The notes under the pieces were generated by a model. The model was not told the DNA's origin. It saw nothing but the letters and a program-made list of their open reading frames with translations, and made no database searches. 64,000 nucleotides of DNA from Pedobacter soli (GTDB lineage: Bacteria > Bacteroidota > Bacteroidia > Sphingobacteriales > Sphingobacteriaceae), in the NCBI RefSeq assembly GCF_900101435.1, contig NZ_FMZH01000001.1, positions 558,001 through 622,000 of the forward strand, read 5' to 3'. This document shows, in pieces, positions 35,826 to 45,167 of the stretch. The translations under genes and the position numbers were made by a program. Position 1 is the stretch's first letter, and every line of letters starts with the position of its first letter.

Positions 35826-36419
35826 TCACTTTAAAAGGTGTAAAAATATGGCCATCATAGTAGCCGAAAGCTTGCCGTTTAAAGAATCGGCGATTATTTT
35901 GAGTGCATTGCTTACCTGTTTTTTAACTGTCCCTTCAGCAATATTTAATTTTTCGGCTATTTCGCGGTACGACAACTGTTCATCGCGACTCAACAGATAA
36001 ACTTCGCGCATTTTTTTGGGCAATTTGGCAATCCCCAGATCAATATTTTCCTGCAATTCTTTTAAAGAGATGCTTTCTTCAATGTTCAAGCTATTATCAA
36101 CCGCTTGTTCGGTTATTTTATCCAAAAAATCGCCGGTATGGATATTTCTTTCAATATACCTTAAGCACAAATTGCGGGTACTGCGAATGAGATAAGCCCC
36201 TAATGTAGTTTTAACCGTTAAGGTAGTCCTTCTGTTCCAGAGCGATACAAAAATCTCCTGCACAATATCGGCAGCTTCCTCTTCTGATTTGGTTAACCTC
36301 ACGGCATACGATGCCATTTTTTCCCAGTAGCGGTTGTAAATTTCGGTAAATGCCTGCTCCTCTTCCTGGTTTATCAGCAAGATCAGTTCAAGATCAGGTA
36401 CATGGCTTAGGGATAGCAT
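35826..36419 (-). CDS. ECF RNA polymerase sigma factor, FecI-like
   Basis: 197 residues from an ATG start. Region 2 (about 10-85) includes AFTEIYNRYWEKMASYAVRL and EEAADIVQEIFVSLWNRR. Region 4 (about 130-180) includes LPKKMREVYLLSRDEQLSYREIA and LNIAEGTVKKQVSNALKII. The C-terminus is hydrophobic (ATMMAIFLHLL), as in the other two ECF factors of this window. It heads the third sigma-FecR-SusC-SusD locus. Confidence 0.93.
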   Translation of the reverse strand: MLSLSHVPDLELILLINQEEEQAFTEIYNRYWEKMASYAVRLTKSEEEAADIVQEIFVSLWNRRTTLTVKTTLGAYLIRSTRNLCLRYIERNIHTGDFLDKITEQAVDNSLNIEESISLKELQENIDLGIAKLPKKMREVYLLSRDEQLSYREIAEKLNIAEGTVKKQVSNALKIIADSLNGKLSATMMAIFLHLLK

Positions 36420-36677
36420 AGTTTGTAGAAACGAATATAGAAGAAATATAAAATAAATAGGCTAAATAGCCCGCAAATGGCTTAATTATTTATCCATTTA
36501 CAAATCCGAACGCACACACAGGGTATGTTTTACAGGTAAGCGGACTAAAATATTGTTTGCGGCCTGCAAGTTACACCCATTTATAAGCTGTAAAGCAGGT
36601 TTACAAATTTCGGGCAGAAAAGTTCTTTACAACTTTTTGGGCCATATAGTTTCTAAATTTAACCAAACATTTAAACG

Positions 36678-37136
36678 ATGAAATTGCTGTGTGTATTTCT
36701 TTTGTTTTGCCATACAGTGGCTATTGCACAGAAAAACGTTGATAACCGTTTTTTAACAACATCGGTACGCCCCAATACTGAAAGTTTATCCATGCCTGCA
36801 GTTACCAAAACGATAAGTGCAAAAATAATATATGATGTGGTTGAGGATAATGAAAAAGGCATTAAAATTTGGCCTAAATTACAAATCGACAACCTGGGCA
36901 ACAGCAAAATAATTTTAACAACCAGTTTTTACCTGCCCTCTGGTACACCAAAATACAGCACAAGTTTAACTATTATAGCTAATCCAGCAACCGATCCGTA
37001 CTTTTTTATCCCGTATACCAAATTAAACCTGGCAGCCAATAAGGTACACAAATTAAAGTTCGATATTACGGCGTATGCCAATGGCAAAGCGCTCAAATCA
37101 AGTGTATTTTACAACAGCATTATCAATTTGCTTTAA
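36678..37136 (+). CDS. exported beta-rich protein, unknown function
   Basis: 152 residues. A clear signal peptide (LLCVFLLFCHTVAIAQ, cleaved after AIA). The mature part looks like a single beta-sandwich (SAKIIYDVVEDNEKGIKIWP, LQIDNLGNSKIILTTSFYLP) without Cys or catalytic motifs. No family recognised. It stands alone between the divergent sigma gene and the two-component system 129 bp downstream. It could be a periplasmic partner of the metal system, but nothing in the sequence proves that. Confidence 0.75.
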   Translation: MKLLCVFLLFCHTVAIAQKNVDNRFLTTSVRPNTESLSMPAVTKTISAKIIYDVVEDNEKGIKIWPKLQIDNLGNSKIILTTSFYLPSGTPKYSTSLTIIANPATDPYFFIPYTKLNLAANKVHKLKFDITAYANGKALKSSVFYNSIINLL

Positions 37137-37226
37137 TGCCGACATCGGATAACCTGTTAAATAACCCATCATTGCAAATCCATCATTACCAGTCAAGCTG
37201 GGAGTGGCGATCCCTTTATCGTCTAT

Positions 37227-37261
37227 TTTAATCTCATTTTAAGATGGTATCCTTACTTTTG
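37227..37261 (+). promoter_or_regulatory. regulator promoter: two TTTAA(T/G) repeats 11 bp apart and a TACTTTTG box
   Basis: TTTAAT at 37227-37232 and TTTAAG at 37238-37243, then 10 nt, then the -7 box TACTTTTG (37254-37261), then 4 nt to ATG 37266. There is no -33 TTG in the usual place. The same arrangement occurs at 39290-39346 before the outer-membrane channel gene. OmpR/PhoB regulators bind direct repeats with about one helical turn spacing, so this is a good autoregulatory site for the regulator encoded here. Confidence 0.65.
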
Positions 37262-37265
37262 CCTT

Positions 37266-37943
37266 ATGCAAAAAATTGGCATAGCTGAAGATGATCCGAA
37301 AATAGCCTCACTTTTACAAGCTGCACTCGAAGAAAGTGGCTACGAGGTACTTACCGTAAGCAATGGTAACGATGCCCGCAACCTGTTTTTGCCGGGCGAA
37401 TTCAACCTGTTTATTTTCGATATCATGATGCCGGGATTAAACGGTCTTCAGCTCTGTAAATACATTCGCGAACAAGGCGATAACACCCCCATTTTAATGC
37501 TTACCGCTATGGGTACTGTCGAAGACCGGGTAAACGGCCTCGATACGGGTGCCGACGATTATCTGGTTAAGCCCTTTCACCTGAAAGAGCTTTTAGCCAG
37601 GGTTGCGGCACTGTTAAGGCGCCAGGGAACCGTTACAGCAGAAGCAACCGAGCAACTTTGCTTTGAAGACCTTTGCCTCGATACCCGGAGCAAAAGTGTA
37701 ACCCGGGCAGGACAACCAATAACACTGAGTGCTAAAGAATTTACCCTGCTCGAGCTGTTCTTAAATAATCCCAACCGGCTTTTATCCCGTCAATACATTG
37801 CCGAAAAGGTTTGGGATATTCATTTTGAAACGGGCACCAATGTTATTGATGTGTACATTAATTTTCTCCGCAATAAAATTGAAAAAGGTTTTGAGCGCAA
37901 GCTGATCCATACCAAAATTAACATGGGCTACATCCTTAAATAA
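37266..37943 (+). CDS. OmpR/PhoB-family response regulator (metal-responsive type)
   Basis: 225 residues. Receiver domain 1-118 (acid pocket AEDD, phospho-acceptor Asp52 in FIFDIMMPGLNG, Lys in DYLVKPFH) and a C-terminal winged helix at about 128-222 (LSAKEFTLLELFLNNPNRLLS, FETGTNVIDVYINFLRNKI). It matches the CusR/CzcR branch. Its stop overlaps the kinase ATG by one base. The efflux operon follows immediately, so control of that pump is very likely. The mRNA may be leaderless because the -7 box ends only 4 nt before the ATG. Confidence 0.95.
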   Translation: MQKIGIAEDDPKIASLLQAALEESGYEVLTVSNGNDARNLFLPGEFNLFIFDIMMPGLNGLQLCKYIREQGDNTPILMLTAMGTVEDRVNGLDTGADDYLVKPFHLKELLARVAALLRRQGTVTAEATEQLCFEDLCLDTRSKSVTRAGQPITLSAKEFTLLELFLNNPNRLLSRQYIAEKVWDIHFETGTNVIDVYINFLRNKIEKGFERKLIHTKINMGYILK

Positions 37944-39316
37944 TGAAAATAAAAGACCGCATTGCACTTTATTTCACACTCATCAGCACTTCGATGCTGC
38001 TGGCTGTGCTCTGCGTAATTTATTTCACCTTTATGCGGTTTTTAAAAGCCGATTTTTTTGAGCGTCTTACCGACCGCACAATGGTTACCGCCAAACTATA
38101 CCTCGAGGCCGACGAAATTAGTCGTGATGCGCTGAGCAAAGTACGCCACCAATACCTGCAAAAACTTAACAGCGAAGTCATCAGGATTTACGACGGTAAA
38201 GACAGGGCGACCTTTATTGGCGATTCGGCACAATACTGGACTAAACAAACTATCGAAAAAGTTCGGCAACTCAAACGCCTGCAGTATACAGATGGTGAGC
38301 GCCAGGTGGTAGGTATTTACTACCGCGATAACCAGGGCAATTTTGTAATCCTGGCTTCAGCCAGAGATCAGGGCTCGCAGAACAGATTGGCCAAACTGCT
38401 CAAAATCATGATCGTTGTGTTCATCCTGATTTCGGTTATCCTCTTGTTACTGAGCCGGTGGATTGCCGAAAAAATGCTGAAGCCTTTAAACCGCTTTATG
38501 CAGGAAGTACAGCAAATCGGATCGGGTAATATGGAAGCACGTGTGGCCACCACCAACAATAAAGATGAAATTAATCTGATTGCCAAAAGTTTTAACCACC
38601 TGATGGAAGAGCTGGAGCATGCTTTTATCCTGCAAAAAACCTTTGTAGCAAATGCCTCGCATGAATTGAGAACCCCCATTACCCGAATGATGATGCGCGC
38701 TGAACTGGCCCTCTCCAAAGAAAGAACGACAGCAGATTATCAGCAAGCGCTTGCTGAAACGGTAGCGGATTCAGAAAAAATGGATCATATCATCACTGGT
38801 TTGCTGGCTTTAGCCAAAATGGACCTCGAACTGATCAATTCGCAGCTTTCGCCTATTGCACTGGATGTTTTGCTCGATAAAATCAGCCAAGACTGGCAAA
38901 ACCAGAAACAGCTTAGCCTAAGTATACAAAAAAAACTGGTCCACCAAATACAACCTGTGGTACTGGCCAATGCTGTCTTACTGCAAATTGCATTGGACAA
39001 CATCATTGCCAATGCCTTTAAATTTTCGCAGGAACAGCAGGTTAAAGCTCTACTTACCGGTAGCGACGATACTTTGCAGATTTACCTTAGCGATAAAGGA
39101 CCTGGTATTCCACTTGCGCAACAAACCGAAATCTTTAAGCCGTTTTATAGCAGGGCAAAATATATGGGTTTCGAAGGCGAAGGCATGGGACTTTATATGG
39201 CGCAAAAAATTATCGGTCTCTTTAAAGGATCGATTGAAATTGATCAGCAAACTGATCAGGGTTGTACATTTATCCTCACCCTACCCCGAATTAATCCCGT
39301 TTTAATTTCGATTTAA
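37943..39316 (+). CDS. sensor histidine kinase (CusS/CzcS-like)
   Basis: 457 residues. Two membrane segments (about 8-31 and 151-172) enclose a periplasmic sensor of about 120 residues. A HAMP domain (about 173-225) is followed by the phospho-acceptor His240 in ASHELRTPITRM and a HATPase_c domain (NAFKFSQEQ, DKGPGIP, GEGMGLYMAQKI). It overlaps the regulator gene by 1 bp. The periplasmic part holds some His and acidic residues, but no motif that identifies the metal. The efflux genes downstream suggest it senses a periplasmic metal ion. Confidence 0.94.
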   Translation: MKIKDRIALYFTLISTSMLLAVLCVIYFTFMRFLKADFFERLTDRTMVTAKLYLEADEISRDALSKVRHQYLQKLNSEVIRIYDGKDRATFIGDSAQYWTKQTIEKVRQLKRLQYTDGERQVVGIYYRDNQGNFVILASARDQGSQNRLAKLLKIMIVVFILISVILLLLSRWIAEKMLKPLNRFMQEVQQIGSGNMEARVATTNNKDEINLIAKSFNHLMEELEHAFILQKTFVANASHELRTPITRMMMRAELALSKERTTADYQQALAETVADSEKMDHIITGLLALAKMDLELINSQLSPIALDVLLDKISQDWQNQKQLSLSIQKKLVHQIQPVVLANAVLLQIALDNIIANAFKFSQEQQVKALLTGSDDTLQIYLSDKGPGIPLAQQTEIFKPFYSRAKYMGFEGEGMGLYMAQKIIGLFKGSIEIDQQTDQGCTFILTLPRINPVLISI

Positions 39317-39346
39317 TTCCGCTTTAATCCGGCAAAAATAGCTTTG
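39290..39346 (+). promoter_or_regulatory. efflux operon promoter: four TTTAAT-like repeats at exact 11-bp steps and a TAGCTTTG box
   Basis: Repeats begin at 39290 (ATTAAT), 39301, 39312 and 39323 (TTTAAT each). After 10 nt comes the -7 box TAGCTTTG (39339-39346), and ATG follows 4 nt later at 39351. No -33 TTG is present, which suggests activator dependence. The first repeats overlap the kinase 3' end. Box, gap and start spacing equal those at 37227-37266. Confidence 0.7.
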
Positions 39347-39350
39347 CCGC

Positions 39351-40622
39351 ATGAGCAGAATTTACTTATTATTCCTTTCCTTTTGGCTGTATGCCATGCC
39401 GGTTACATTCGCCCAAACCGATACGCTTAAACTAGACCTTAAGCAGGCAGAGCAGCGCTTTTTAAGCCAAAATTACGATTTAATTGCAGCCAATTATGAG
39501 ATAGACCGTGCCCATGCCGATGTAATTACCGCACGCCTTTTCGATAACCCGGAACTGGAATACGAAAACCTGTTTTATAACCACGAAACTAAAAAATTCT
39601 TACAAACCTCTTACCAGTACGGGCAATATGCAGCCTCCTTATCGCAGCTCGTAAAACTGGCGGGAAAACGCAATAAAAACATTAAATTGGCACAAACAGG
39701 CACTAAACTATCAGAATTGGCCTATTTTGATTTGCTCCGCAGCCTCAAATTCGAATTGCAAAGCACCTTTTATCAAAGTTATTACGCTGCTTTATCCGTT
39801 GCCCTGTACGAGCAGCAAATCCAATCAACCGGACAACTTTTAAACGCATACGAAATCCAGCTGAAAATGGGTAATGTTGCCGCTAAAGAGGTAATCCGCA
39901 TCAAATCGTTACTGATTGGACTGAAAGCGGAATTAGCTGCGCTTTTAAATGAGCTCGAAGACAACAATAAAGATCTCAAACTGCTTTGCGGTATTCCCGC
40001 TGCCACACCACTTAATTTGATTTTACCAACCGAAGCAATAAAAACACCCGGCCCTGAACAGCTACCCTACAATCAGTTGCTCGATTCGGCAAGGGTAAAC
40101 CGGAGCGATTTAAAACTGGCTAAAACTAATCTCGAATACAATGAGCTCAACCTTAAACTGCAAAAGGCAATGGCCATACCTGATGTAGAAATTTCGCTCA
40201 GCTACGACCTCAAAGGGAATTACCCTGAAAAATACACCGGTTTAGGCCTCAAAATCCCCATTCCACTTTTCAACCGCAACCAGGGCGAAATTAAGAAAGC
40301 CAAAGTAGGAATCGACGATGCAACCGCTAAACTCCAAAAGCAGGAACTGCAACTCGAAAATGAAGTATATAATGCCTACCGTACCGCATTGCGAAACGAA
40401 AAACTCTATCAGGAGATTGATCCAACGTTTAGCGGTGATTTTAACACCCTCATTACCGGCCTGATTAAAAACTTTAAAGCACGGAATATTAGTTTAATTG
40501 AATTTCTGGATCTCTACGATGCCTATAAGACCAACACGCTACAAATCAACAAAGTGCAATTAGAACGGATGAACTCCAGAGCCGAACTGAACTACGTAAC
40601 CGGCAGTAACATTTTTAAATAA
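39351..40622 (+). CDS. czcC: outer-membrane channel of RND metal efflux (TolC/CzcC-like)
   Basis: 423 residues. Signal peptide ends at about 21 (PVTFAQ). The long alternating helix/strand layout of outer-membrane factors follows, with LDLKQAEQRFLSQNYDLIAA at the start, GLKIPIPLFNRNQGEIKKAK in the second half and many heptad-like helices. It should form the trimeric tunnel of the tripartite pump with the adaptor (10 bp downstream) and the pump. The symbol reflects position in a CzcCBA-type operon; the exact metal is unproven. Confidence 0.92.
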   Translation: MSRIYLLFLSFWLYAMPVTFAQTDTLKLDLKQAEQRFLSQNYDLIAANYEIDRAHADVITARLFDNPELEYENLFYNHETKKFLQTSYQYGQYAASLSQLVKLAGKRNKNIKLAQTGTKLSELAYFDLLRSLKFELQSTFYQSYYAALSVALYEQQIQSTGQLLNAYEIQLKMGNVAAKEVIRIKSLLIGLKAELAALLNELEDNNKDLKLLCGIPAATPLNLILPTEAIKTPGPEQLPYNQLLDSARVNRSDLKLAKTNLEYNELNLKLQKAMAIPDVEISLSYDLKGNYPEKYTGLGLKIPIPLFNRNQGEIKKAKVGIDDATAKLQKQELQLENEVYNAYRTALRNEKLYQEIDPTFSGDFNTLITGLIKNFKARNISLIEFLDLYDAYKTNTLQINKVQLERMNSRAELNYVTGSNIFK

Positions 40623-40632
40623 CGTACCCGAT

Positions 40633-41724
40633 ATGATGAATAAAAACTTTATAAAAGTGATCATTTTTCCGCTTTTAGGTTTAAGTATGGCTTGCAGCGA
40701 ACATAAAACTGAAGCCGCGAAAGAGAAATTTACCATTACCGATTCCCTGCTTAAACGCCTGCTGATTGATACCGTACAACAGGCCAGTGGCAAAACAGAC
40801 CTGATTTTCTCCGCAAAGATCAGCGCCAATGAAGAACGCCGATCGGAGCTTTTCCCGATGGTAAGCGGTACCGTAAACCAGGTAAATGTAAGGCTGGGCG
40901 ACCGGGTAAGCAGTGGACAACTATTAGCCAGGGTAAACAGTGCAGAAATGGCTGGTTTTGATAAAGAAGCTGTATCGGCCGATGCCGAGTTACGTAGTGC
41001 AAACCGTACCTTAAAACAAGCCGAACAACTTTATGCCAGTGGTTTATCATCAGCAAAAGAGCTCGAAGATGCTAAAAACGAGTTTCAGATTAAACAAGCA
41101 GAACTGAAAAGGGCCAATGCCGTGCTTAAACTGAATGGCGGCAATAAAAACGGCTCGTATGCCATCAAATCGCCTATAAATGGTTTTGTAATCGAAAAAA
41201 ATGTAACCGAAAACATGCAACTCCGTGGCGACAACGATAAAAGTTTATTCACCATCGCCGACCTTTCGAGCGTTTGGGCCATGATTAATATTTACGAATC
41301 AGACATTTCGCGCATACAGGCAGGCAATTTGGTTAGCCTCTCTACCCTGGCCTATCCTGAGCAGGTTTTTACCGGTAAGATCGAGAAAATATACAACCTG
41401 GTAGATCAGGACAGCAAGGTGATGAATGCCCGGGTAGTAATTGCCAATCCCAACTTTTTGTTAAAGCCTGGGATGTTGGGTACTGTTAAAGTTTCGGCCA
41501 GTTCGGGGGTAGATCTACCGGTGGTTAATTCGCGGGGCGTTATTTTCGACGAAAACAAAAATTATGTGCTTTTGCTGGATGCAGCGAACAAAGTGCTTAT
41601 CCGTGAAATTGAAATCGGCCATAAAACTACCGACAAAATCTACATCAAAAAAGGTATCAGTGCCGGCGACCGTGTAATTGCCTCAAAACAGGTCTTTCTG
41701 TTCGAAAGCCTTAAGGCACAATAA
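40633..41724 (+). CDS. czcB: RND efflux periplasmic adaptor lipoprotein (CzcB-like)
   Basis: 363 residues. Lipoprotein signal ending SMAC (Cys21). The membrane-fusion-protein layout is visible: a biotinyl-lipoyl-like half (VSGTVNQVNVRLGDRVSSGQ), a helical hairpin (about 105-155), the second lipoyl half (IKSPINGFVIEKNVTENMQL), and beta-barrel and proximal domains (LVDQDSKVMNARVVIANPNF, LKPGMLGTVKV). It joins the inner-membrane pump to the channel. It lacks the extra His-rich N-terminal domain of some CzcB proteins. Confidence 0.93.
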   Translation: MMNKNFIKVIIFPLLGLSMACSEHKTEAAKEKFTITDSLLKRLLIDTVQQASGKTDLIFSAKISANEERRSELFPMVSGTVNQVNVRLGDRVSSGQLLARVNSAEMAGFDKEAVSADAELRSANRTLKQAEQLYASGLSSAKELEDAKNEFQIKQAELKRANAVLKLNGGNKNGSYAIKSPINGFVIEKNVTENMQLRGDNDKSLFTIADLSSVWAMINIYESDISRIQAGNLVSLSTLAYPEQVFTGKIEKIYNLVDQDSKVMNARVVIANPNFLLKPGMLGTVKVSASSGVDLPVVNSRGVIFDENKNYVLLLDAANKVLIREIEIGHKTTDKIYIKKGISAGDRVIASKQVFLFESLKAQ

Positions 41725-41751
41725 GATTTTCATCCTTTAGCTTTTCCCTAA

Positions 41752-44700
41752 ATGAATAAACTCATTAAAAATATCATCGGCTTTGCCTTAAAAAACAAAT
41801 ACTTCGTTTTTTTTGCCACTTTTATCCTCATCCTGGCAGGATATTTCAGCTTTAAAAACACAACAATAGATGCCTTTCCGGATGTAACCAATACCAATAT
41901 CATCATCATTACCCAATGGCCTGGCCGAAGCGCGGAAGAAGTCGAAAAATTTGTAAGTCGCCCGCTGGAAATCGCCATGAACCCAACCGAAAAGCGAACC
42001 AGTATCCGCTCCTCTTCCCTGTTCGGACTTTCGATTGTAAAAGTGAGCTTTGAGGATGATGTAGATTATGCCACAGCAAGGGTGCAGGTAAACAACCATC
42101 TTGATGAGGCAGATCTACCCGATGGCATACAACCTGAAGTGCAACCACCATACGGTCCAACAGGCGAAATTTTCCGTTATACGCTCACCAGCGATAAAGC
42201 ATCGGTACGGGAACTGAAAACCTTACAGGATTGGGTTATTAAACGCGAACTGCTATCTGTTTCAGGTATTGCCGATGTGGTTAGCTTTGGTGGCGAAGTG
42301 AAAACTTACCAGATTACGGTCGACCCACAAAAAGCCATTCAATACGGTGTAAGTGCTACCGAACTTTTCGAAGCCGTTTCTAAAAGTAATATCAATGTGG
42401 GCGGAGATGTAATTGTACAAAGCGGACAAGCTTATGTGGTGCGTGGTATTGGCGTGCTGAACAATATCGATGAAATTAGAAATGTGGTGGTAGATAACAT
42501 TAACGGTACGCCGGTTTATGTAAAAACGATTGCCAATGTAGCCGAATCGGCGTTACCGAGACTTGGCCAGGTAGGCAGGGATCAGGACCCGGATGTGGTA
42601 GAAGGCATTGTGGTGATGCGTAAAGGTGGTAACCCGAGCGAGGTTATTGCCAGACTTAAAGAAAAAATAAGCGACATTAACCAGAACCTGTTACCCGGTG
42701 ATGTAAAAATTAAACCCTTTTACGATCGCGAAGACCTGGTAAACTATTCGGTACATACAGTGATGGGCAATATGCTTGAGGGTATTTTGTTTGTAACCTT
42801 AATTGTATTCCTGTTCATGGCTGATTGGCGTACCACACTGATTGTATCCATAATTATTCCACTGGCCTTACTTTTTGCCTTTATCTGCTTAAAAATTAAA
42901 GGCATGCCAGCCAACCTGCTCTCAATGGGAGCTATCGATTTTGGGATTATTATCGATGGCGCAGTGGTAATGGTCGAGGGAATTTTTGTGGCGCTGGATA
43001 TGCGGGCCCAAAAAGTGGGTATGACCCGTTTTAACAAAATGAGTAAGCTTGGTTTCATTAAAAAAGCCTGCATGGAAAATGGCAAAGGTATCCTGTTTGC
43101 CAAACTCATCATCATTACCGGCTTGCTTCCTATTTTCACTTTCGAAAAAGTAGAGGGCAAAATGTTCTCGCCATTGGCCTGGACACTCAGTTTTGCCTTA
43201 CTGGGCGCATTGATCTTAACCTTTACGCTGGTACCCGCTATGGCCAGTGTTTTGTTAAAGAAAAATGTGAAAGAAAAGCACAACATCTTTTTAACCTGGA
43301 TGACCAAAGCCACCCTAAAGTTTTACGATGTATGCTTTAGCAAAAAACGTTTGGTATTTGCCATCTCCATTGTAGTATTGGTGCTTGGGGCTTTTAGCTT
43401 TAAGTTTTTGGGTACCGAATTTTTACCTAGTCTGGATGAAGGCTCCATTTATGTACGGGCAACAGGTCCGCTGAGTATTTCGTTGGATGAAACCAAGAAG
43501 CTCTCTAATGAGATGCGAAAGATCTTTTTAAGCTTTGAAGAAGTAAAACAAGTCATGTCGCAAACCGGCCGGCCGAATGATGGTACCGACGCAACCGGAT
43601 TTTATAATATGGAGTTCCACGTAGACATTTACCCCAAAAAAGAATGGAAACGCAAGCAAACCAAAGAACAGCTCATTGAGCGCATGCAGGAGAAACTGAA
43701 AAGTTTCCCGGGCATTAGCCTTAATTTCTCGCAACCCATTTCAGACAATGTTGAAGAAGCCGTTTCGGGGGTAAAAGGCAGTATTGTGGTTAAACTCTTT
43801 GGCGAAAACTTCGAGTACATAGAACAGGAAGAAGAAAAAATTGAAAAGATCCTAAAAACAGTTGATGGAATTGCTGATCTGGGAATTTTGCGCAACCTCG
43901 GTCAGCCTGAATTACAGATTAACCTCGACCAAAAAAAGATGGCCCTTTACGGCGTAAGCACGGCCGATGCCAATGCGGTAATTGAAATGGCTATTGGTGG
44001 TAAAGCGGCTACGCAGATTTTTGAAGGCGAAAAGAAATTTGATCTGGTAATCCGTTATCCCGAAGATTTCAGGAACGATGAGAGTTCGATCAGTAAATTG
44101 CGTATCCCTACCCTTTCGGGTTCTAATGTACAATTGGGCGAGATTTCGAGCATTAGAAAAATCACCGGTCCCAGCATGATTTACCGCGATAAACATAAAC
44201 GCTACGGAGCCATTAAATTCTCAATCCGCGGCCGTGATATGGGTAGTGTAATTGCCGAAGCACAGGCTAAAGTAAACGCGCAAATTAAACTACCCAAAAC
44301 TTATCAGCTGGAGTGGGCCGGCGATTTCGAAAATCAGCAAAGGGCTGTTTCGCGCTTATCGCAGGCGGTGCCCATCAGTTTATTGCTTATCTTTTTTATC
44401 CTCTTTGTACTCTTTGGTAATATTAAAGATGCTTTACTGGTATTAAACAATGTTCCTTTTGCCATGATTGGTGGCATATTGGCGCTTTTGGTTGCAGGGG
44501 TAAATTTCAACATTTCGGCTGGTATCGGCTTTATTGCCCTGTTTGGTATATGTGTACAAAACGGCGTGATATTGATTACCAAATTTAAAACCAATATAAC
44601 CGAATTAAAGCACCACAGTAGCTGGACCTTTAATGATGCCATGCGCGATGGCATTGCCAGCAGATTCAGACCTGTATTAATGACAGCCCTGATGGCCGCA

Positions 44701-44898
44701 ATTGGTTTAATGCCCGCGGCACTTTCTACCGGAATCGGATCTGAAGCTTCTAAACCTCTGGCCATAGTGGTTATTGGCGGCCTCATTACCAACACTTTGT
44801 TTAACCTCTTTGTATATCCCATTGTTTTCTACTGGGCTTATCAAAAGAAAGCCAAAGCAGAGTTATCGGCAATTTCAAAGATTAATACAATAGCTTAA
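41752..44898 (+). CDS. czcA: heavy-metal RND efflux pump (CzcA-like)
   Basis: 1048 residues, normal for HME-RND pumps. Twelve membrane segments with two large periplasmic loops. TM4 carries AIDFGIIIDGAVVMVE with the proton-relay acids Asp396, Asp402 and Glu409. The DFGxxxDGAVxxVE pattern matches the divalent-cation branch (zinc, cobalt, cadmium, nickel) rather than the copper/silver CusA branch. It exports metal from periplasm or cytoplasm through the CzcB- and CzcC-like partners. It is the last gene of the operon. The choice among the divalent metals cannot be made from sequence. Confidence 0.93.
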   Translation: MNKLIKNIIGFALKNKYFVFFATFILILAGYFSFKNTTIDAFPDVTNTNIIIITQWPGRSAEEVEKFVSRPLEIAMNPTEKRTSIRSSSLFGLSIVKVSFEDDVDYATARVQVNNHLDEADLPDGIQPEVQPPYGPTGEIFRYTLTSDKASVRELKTLQDWVIKRELLSVSGIADVVSFGGEVKTYQITVDPQKAIQYGVSATELFEAVSKSNINVGGDVIVQSGQAYVVRGIGVLNNIDEIRNVVVDNINGTPVYVKTIANVAESALPRLGQVGRDQDPDVVEGIVVMRKGGNPSEVIARLKEKISDINQNLLPGDVKIKPFYDREDLVNYSVHTVMGNMLEGILFVTLIVFLFMADWRTTLIVSIIIPLALLFAFICLKIKGMPANLLSMGAIDFGIIIDGAVVMVEGIFVALDMRAQKVGMTRFNKMSKLGFIKKACMENGKGILFAKLIIITGLLPIFTFEKVEGKMFSPLAWTLSFALLGALILTFTLVPAMASVLLKKNVKEKHNIFLTWMTKATLKFYDVCFSKKRLVFAISIVVLVLGAFSFKFLGTEFLPSLDEGSIYVRATGPLSISLDETKKLSNEMRKIFLSFEEVKQVMSQTGRPNDGTDATGFYNMEFHVDIYPKKEWKRKQTKEQLIERMQEKLKSFPGISLNFSQPISDNVEEAVSGVKGSIVVKLFGENFEYIEQEEEKIEKILKTVDGIADLGILRNLGQPELQINLDQKKMALYGVSTADANAVIEMAIGGKAATQIFEGEKKFDLVIRYPEDFRNDESSISKLRIPTLSGSNVQLGEISSIRKITGPSMIYRDKHKRYGAIKFSIRGRDMGSVIAEAQAKVNAQIKLPKTYQLEWAGDFENQQRAVSRLSQAVPISLLLIFFILFVLFGNIKDALLVLNNVPFAMIGGILALLVAGVNFNISAGIGFIALFGICVQNGVILITKFKTNITELKHHSSWTFNDAMRDGIASRFRPVLMTALMAAIGLMPAALSTGIGSEASKPLAIVVIGGLITNTLFNLFVYPIVFYWAYQKKAKAELSAISKINTIA

Positions 44899-44931
44899 AA
44901 AAACGGCCTGGTTGAATATTCTCCCAGGCCG
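44897..44931 (-). terminator. intrinsic terminator of the small zinc-ribbon gene
   Basis: Stem CGGCCTGG (44904-44911) with CCAGGCCG (44924-44931), a 12-nt loop, then seven T bases on the minus strand (44897-44903). There is no T run on the plus strand, so it serves the minus-strand gene that ends at 44967. Confidence 0.8.
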
Positions 44932-44966
44932 AACTAAAACTTTAATCAATTGTTGTTCAAAAATTC

Positions 44967-45143
44967 CTACATCACATAAAATTTATTGAAACACCTGTAG
45001 CATTTATATCGCTTTACCGCTATGAACGGCAATATGGCTTTGAATAAAAACCCACGTGGTACCCTATCTGTTTCAGGGTTCTTACACTTGGGGCATTTCG
45101 GACAAGTTTTTACACCTGGCAGCATCGGGGATGTGGCATTCAT
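44967..45143 (-). CDS. small Cys-rich zinc-ribbon-like protein
   Basis: 58 residues from ATG 45143. The longer TTG reading (45170) starts inside the promoter box. Cysteines at 14, 17, 20 and at 48 and 51 form CPKCPKC and CYRC knuckles about 27 residues apart, the pattern of a zinc ribbon. The middle is hydrophobic and basic (GFLFKAILPFIAVKRYKC). It has its own TAnnTTTG promoter and a terminator, which makes a real gene likely despite its size. I do not recognise a named family. It could bind nucleic acid or a metal, and it lies next to a metal efflux operon. Confidence 0.7.
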   Translation of the reverse strand: MNATSPMLPGVKTCPKCPKCKNPETDRVPRGFLFKAILPFIAVKRYKCYRCFNKFYVM

Positions 45144-45167
45144 AATAATAAGGAAGTATTTGGTTGG

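Noticed and set aside
41752..44898. Copper/silver-specific CusA pump
   Set aside because: TM4 has DFGxxxDGAVxxVE with three acidic residues, the divalent-cation pattern, not the CusA pattern.
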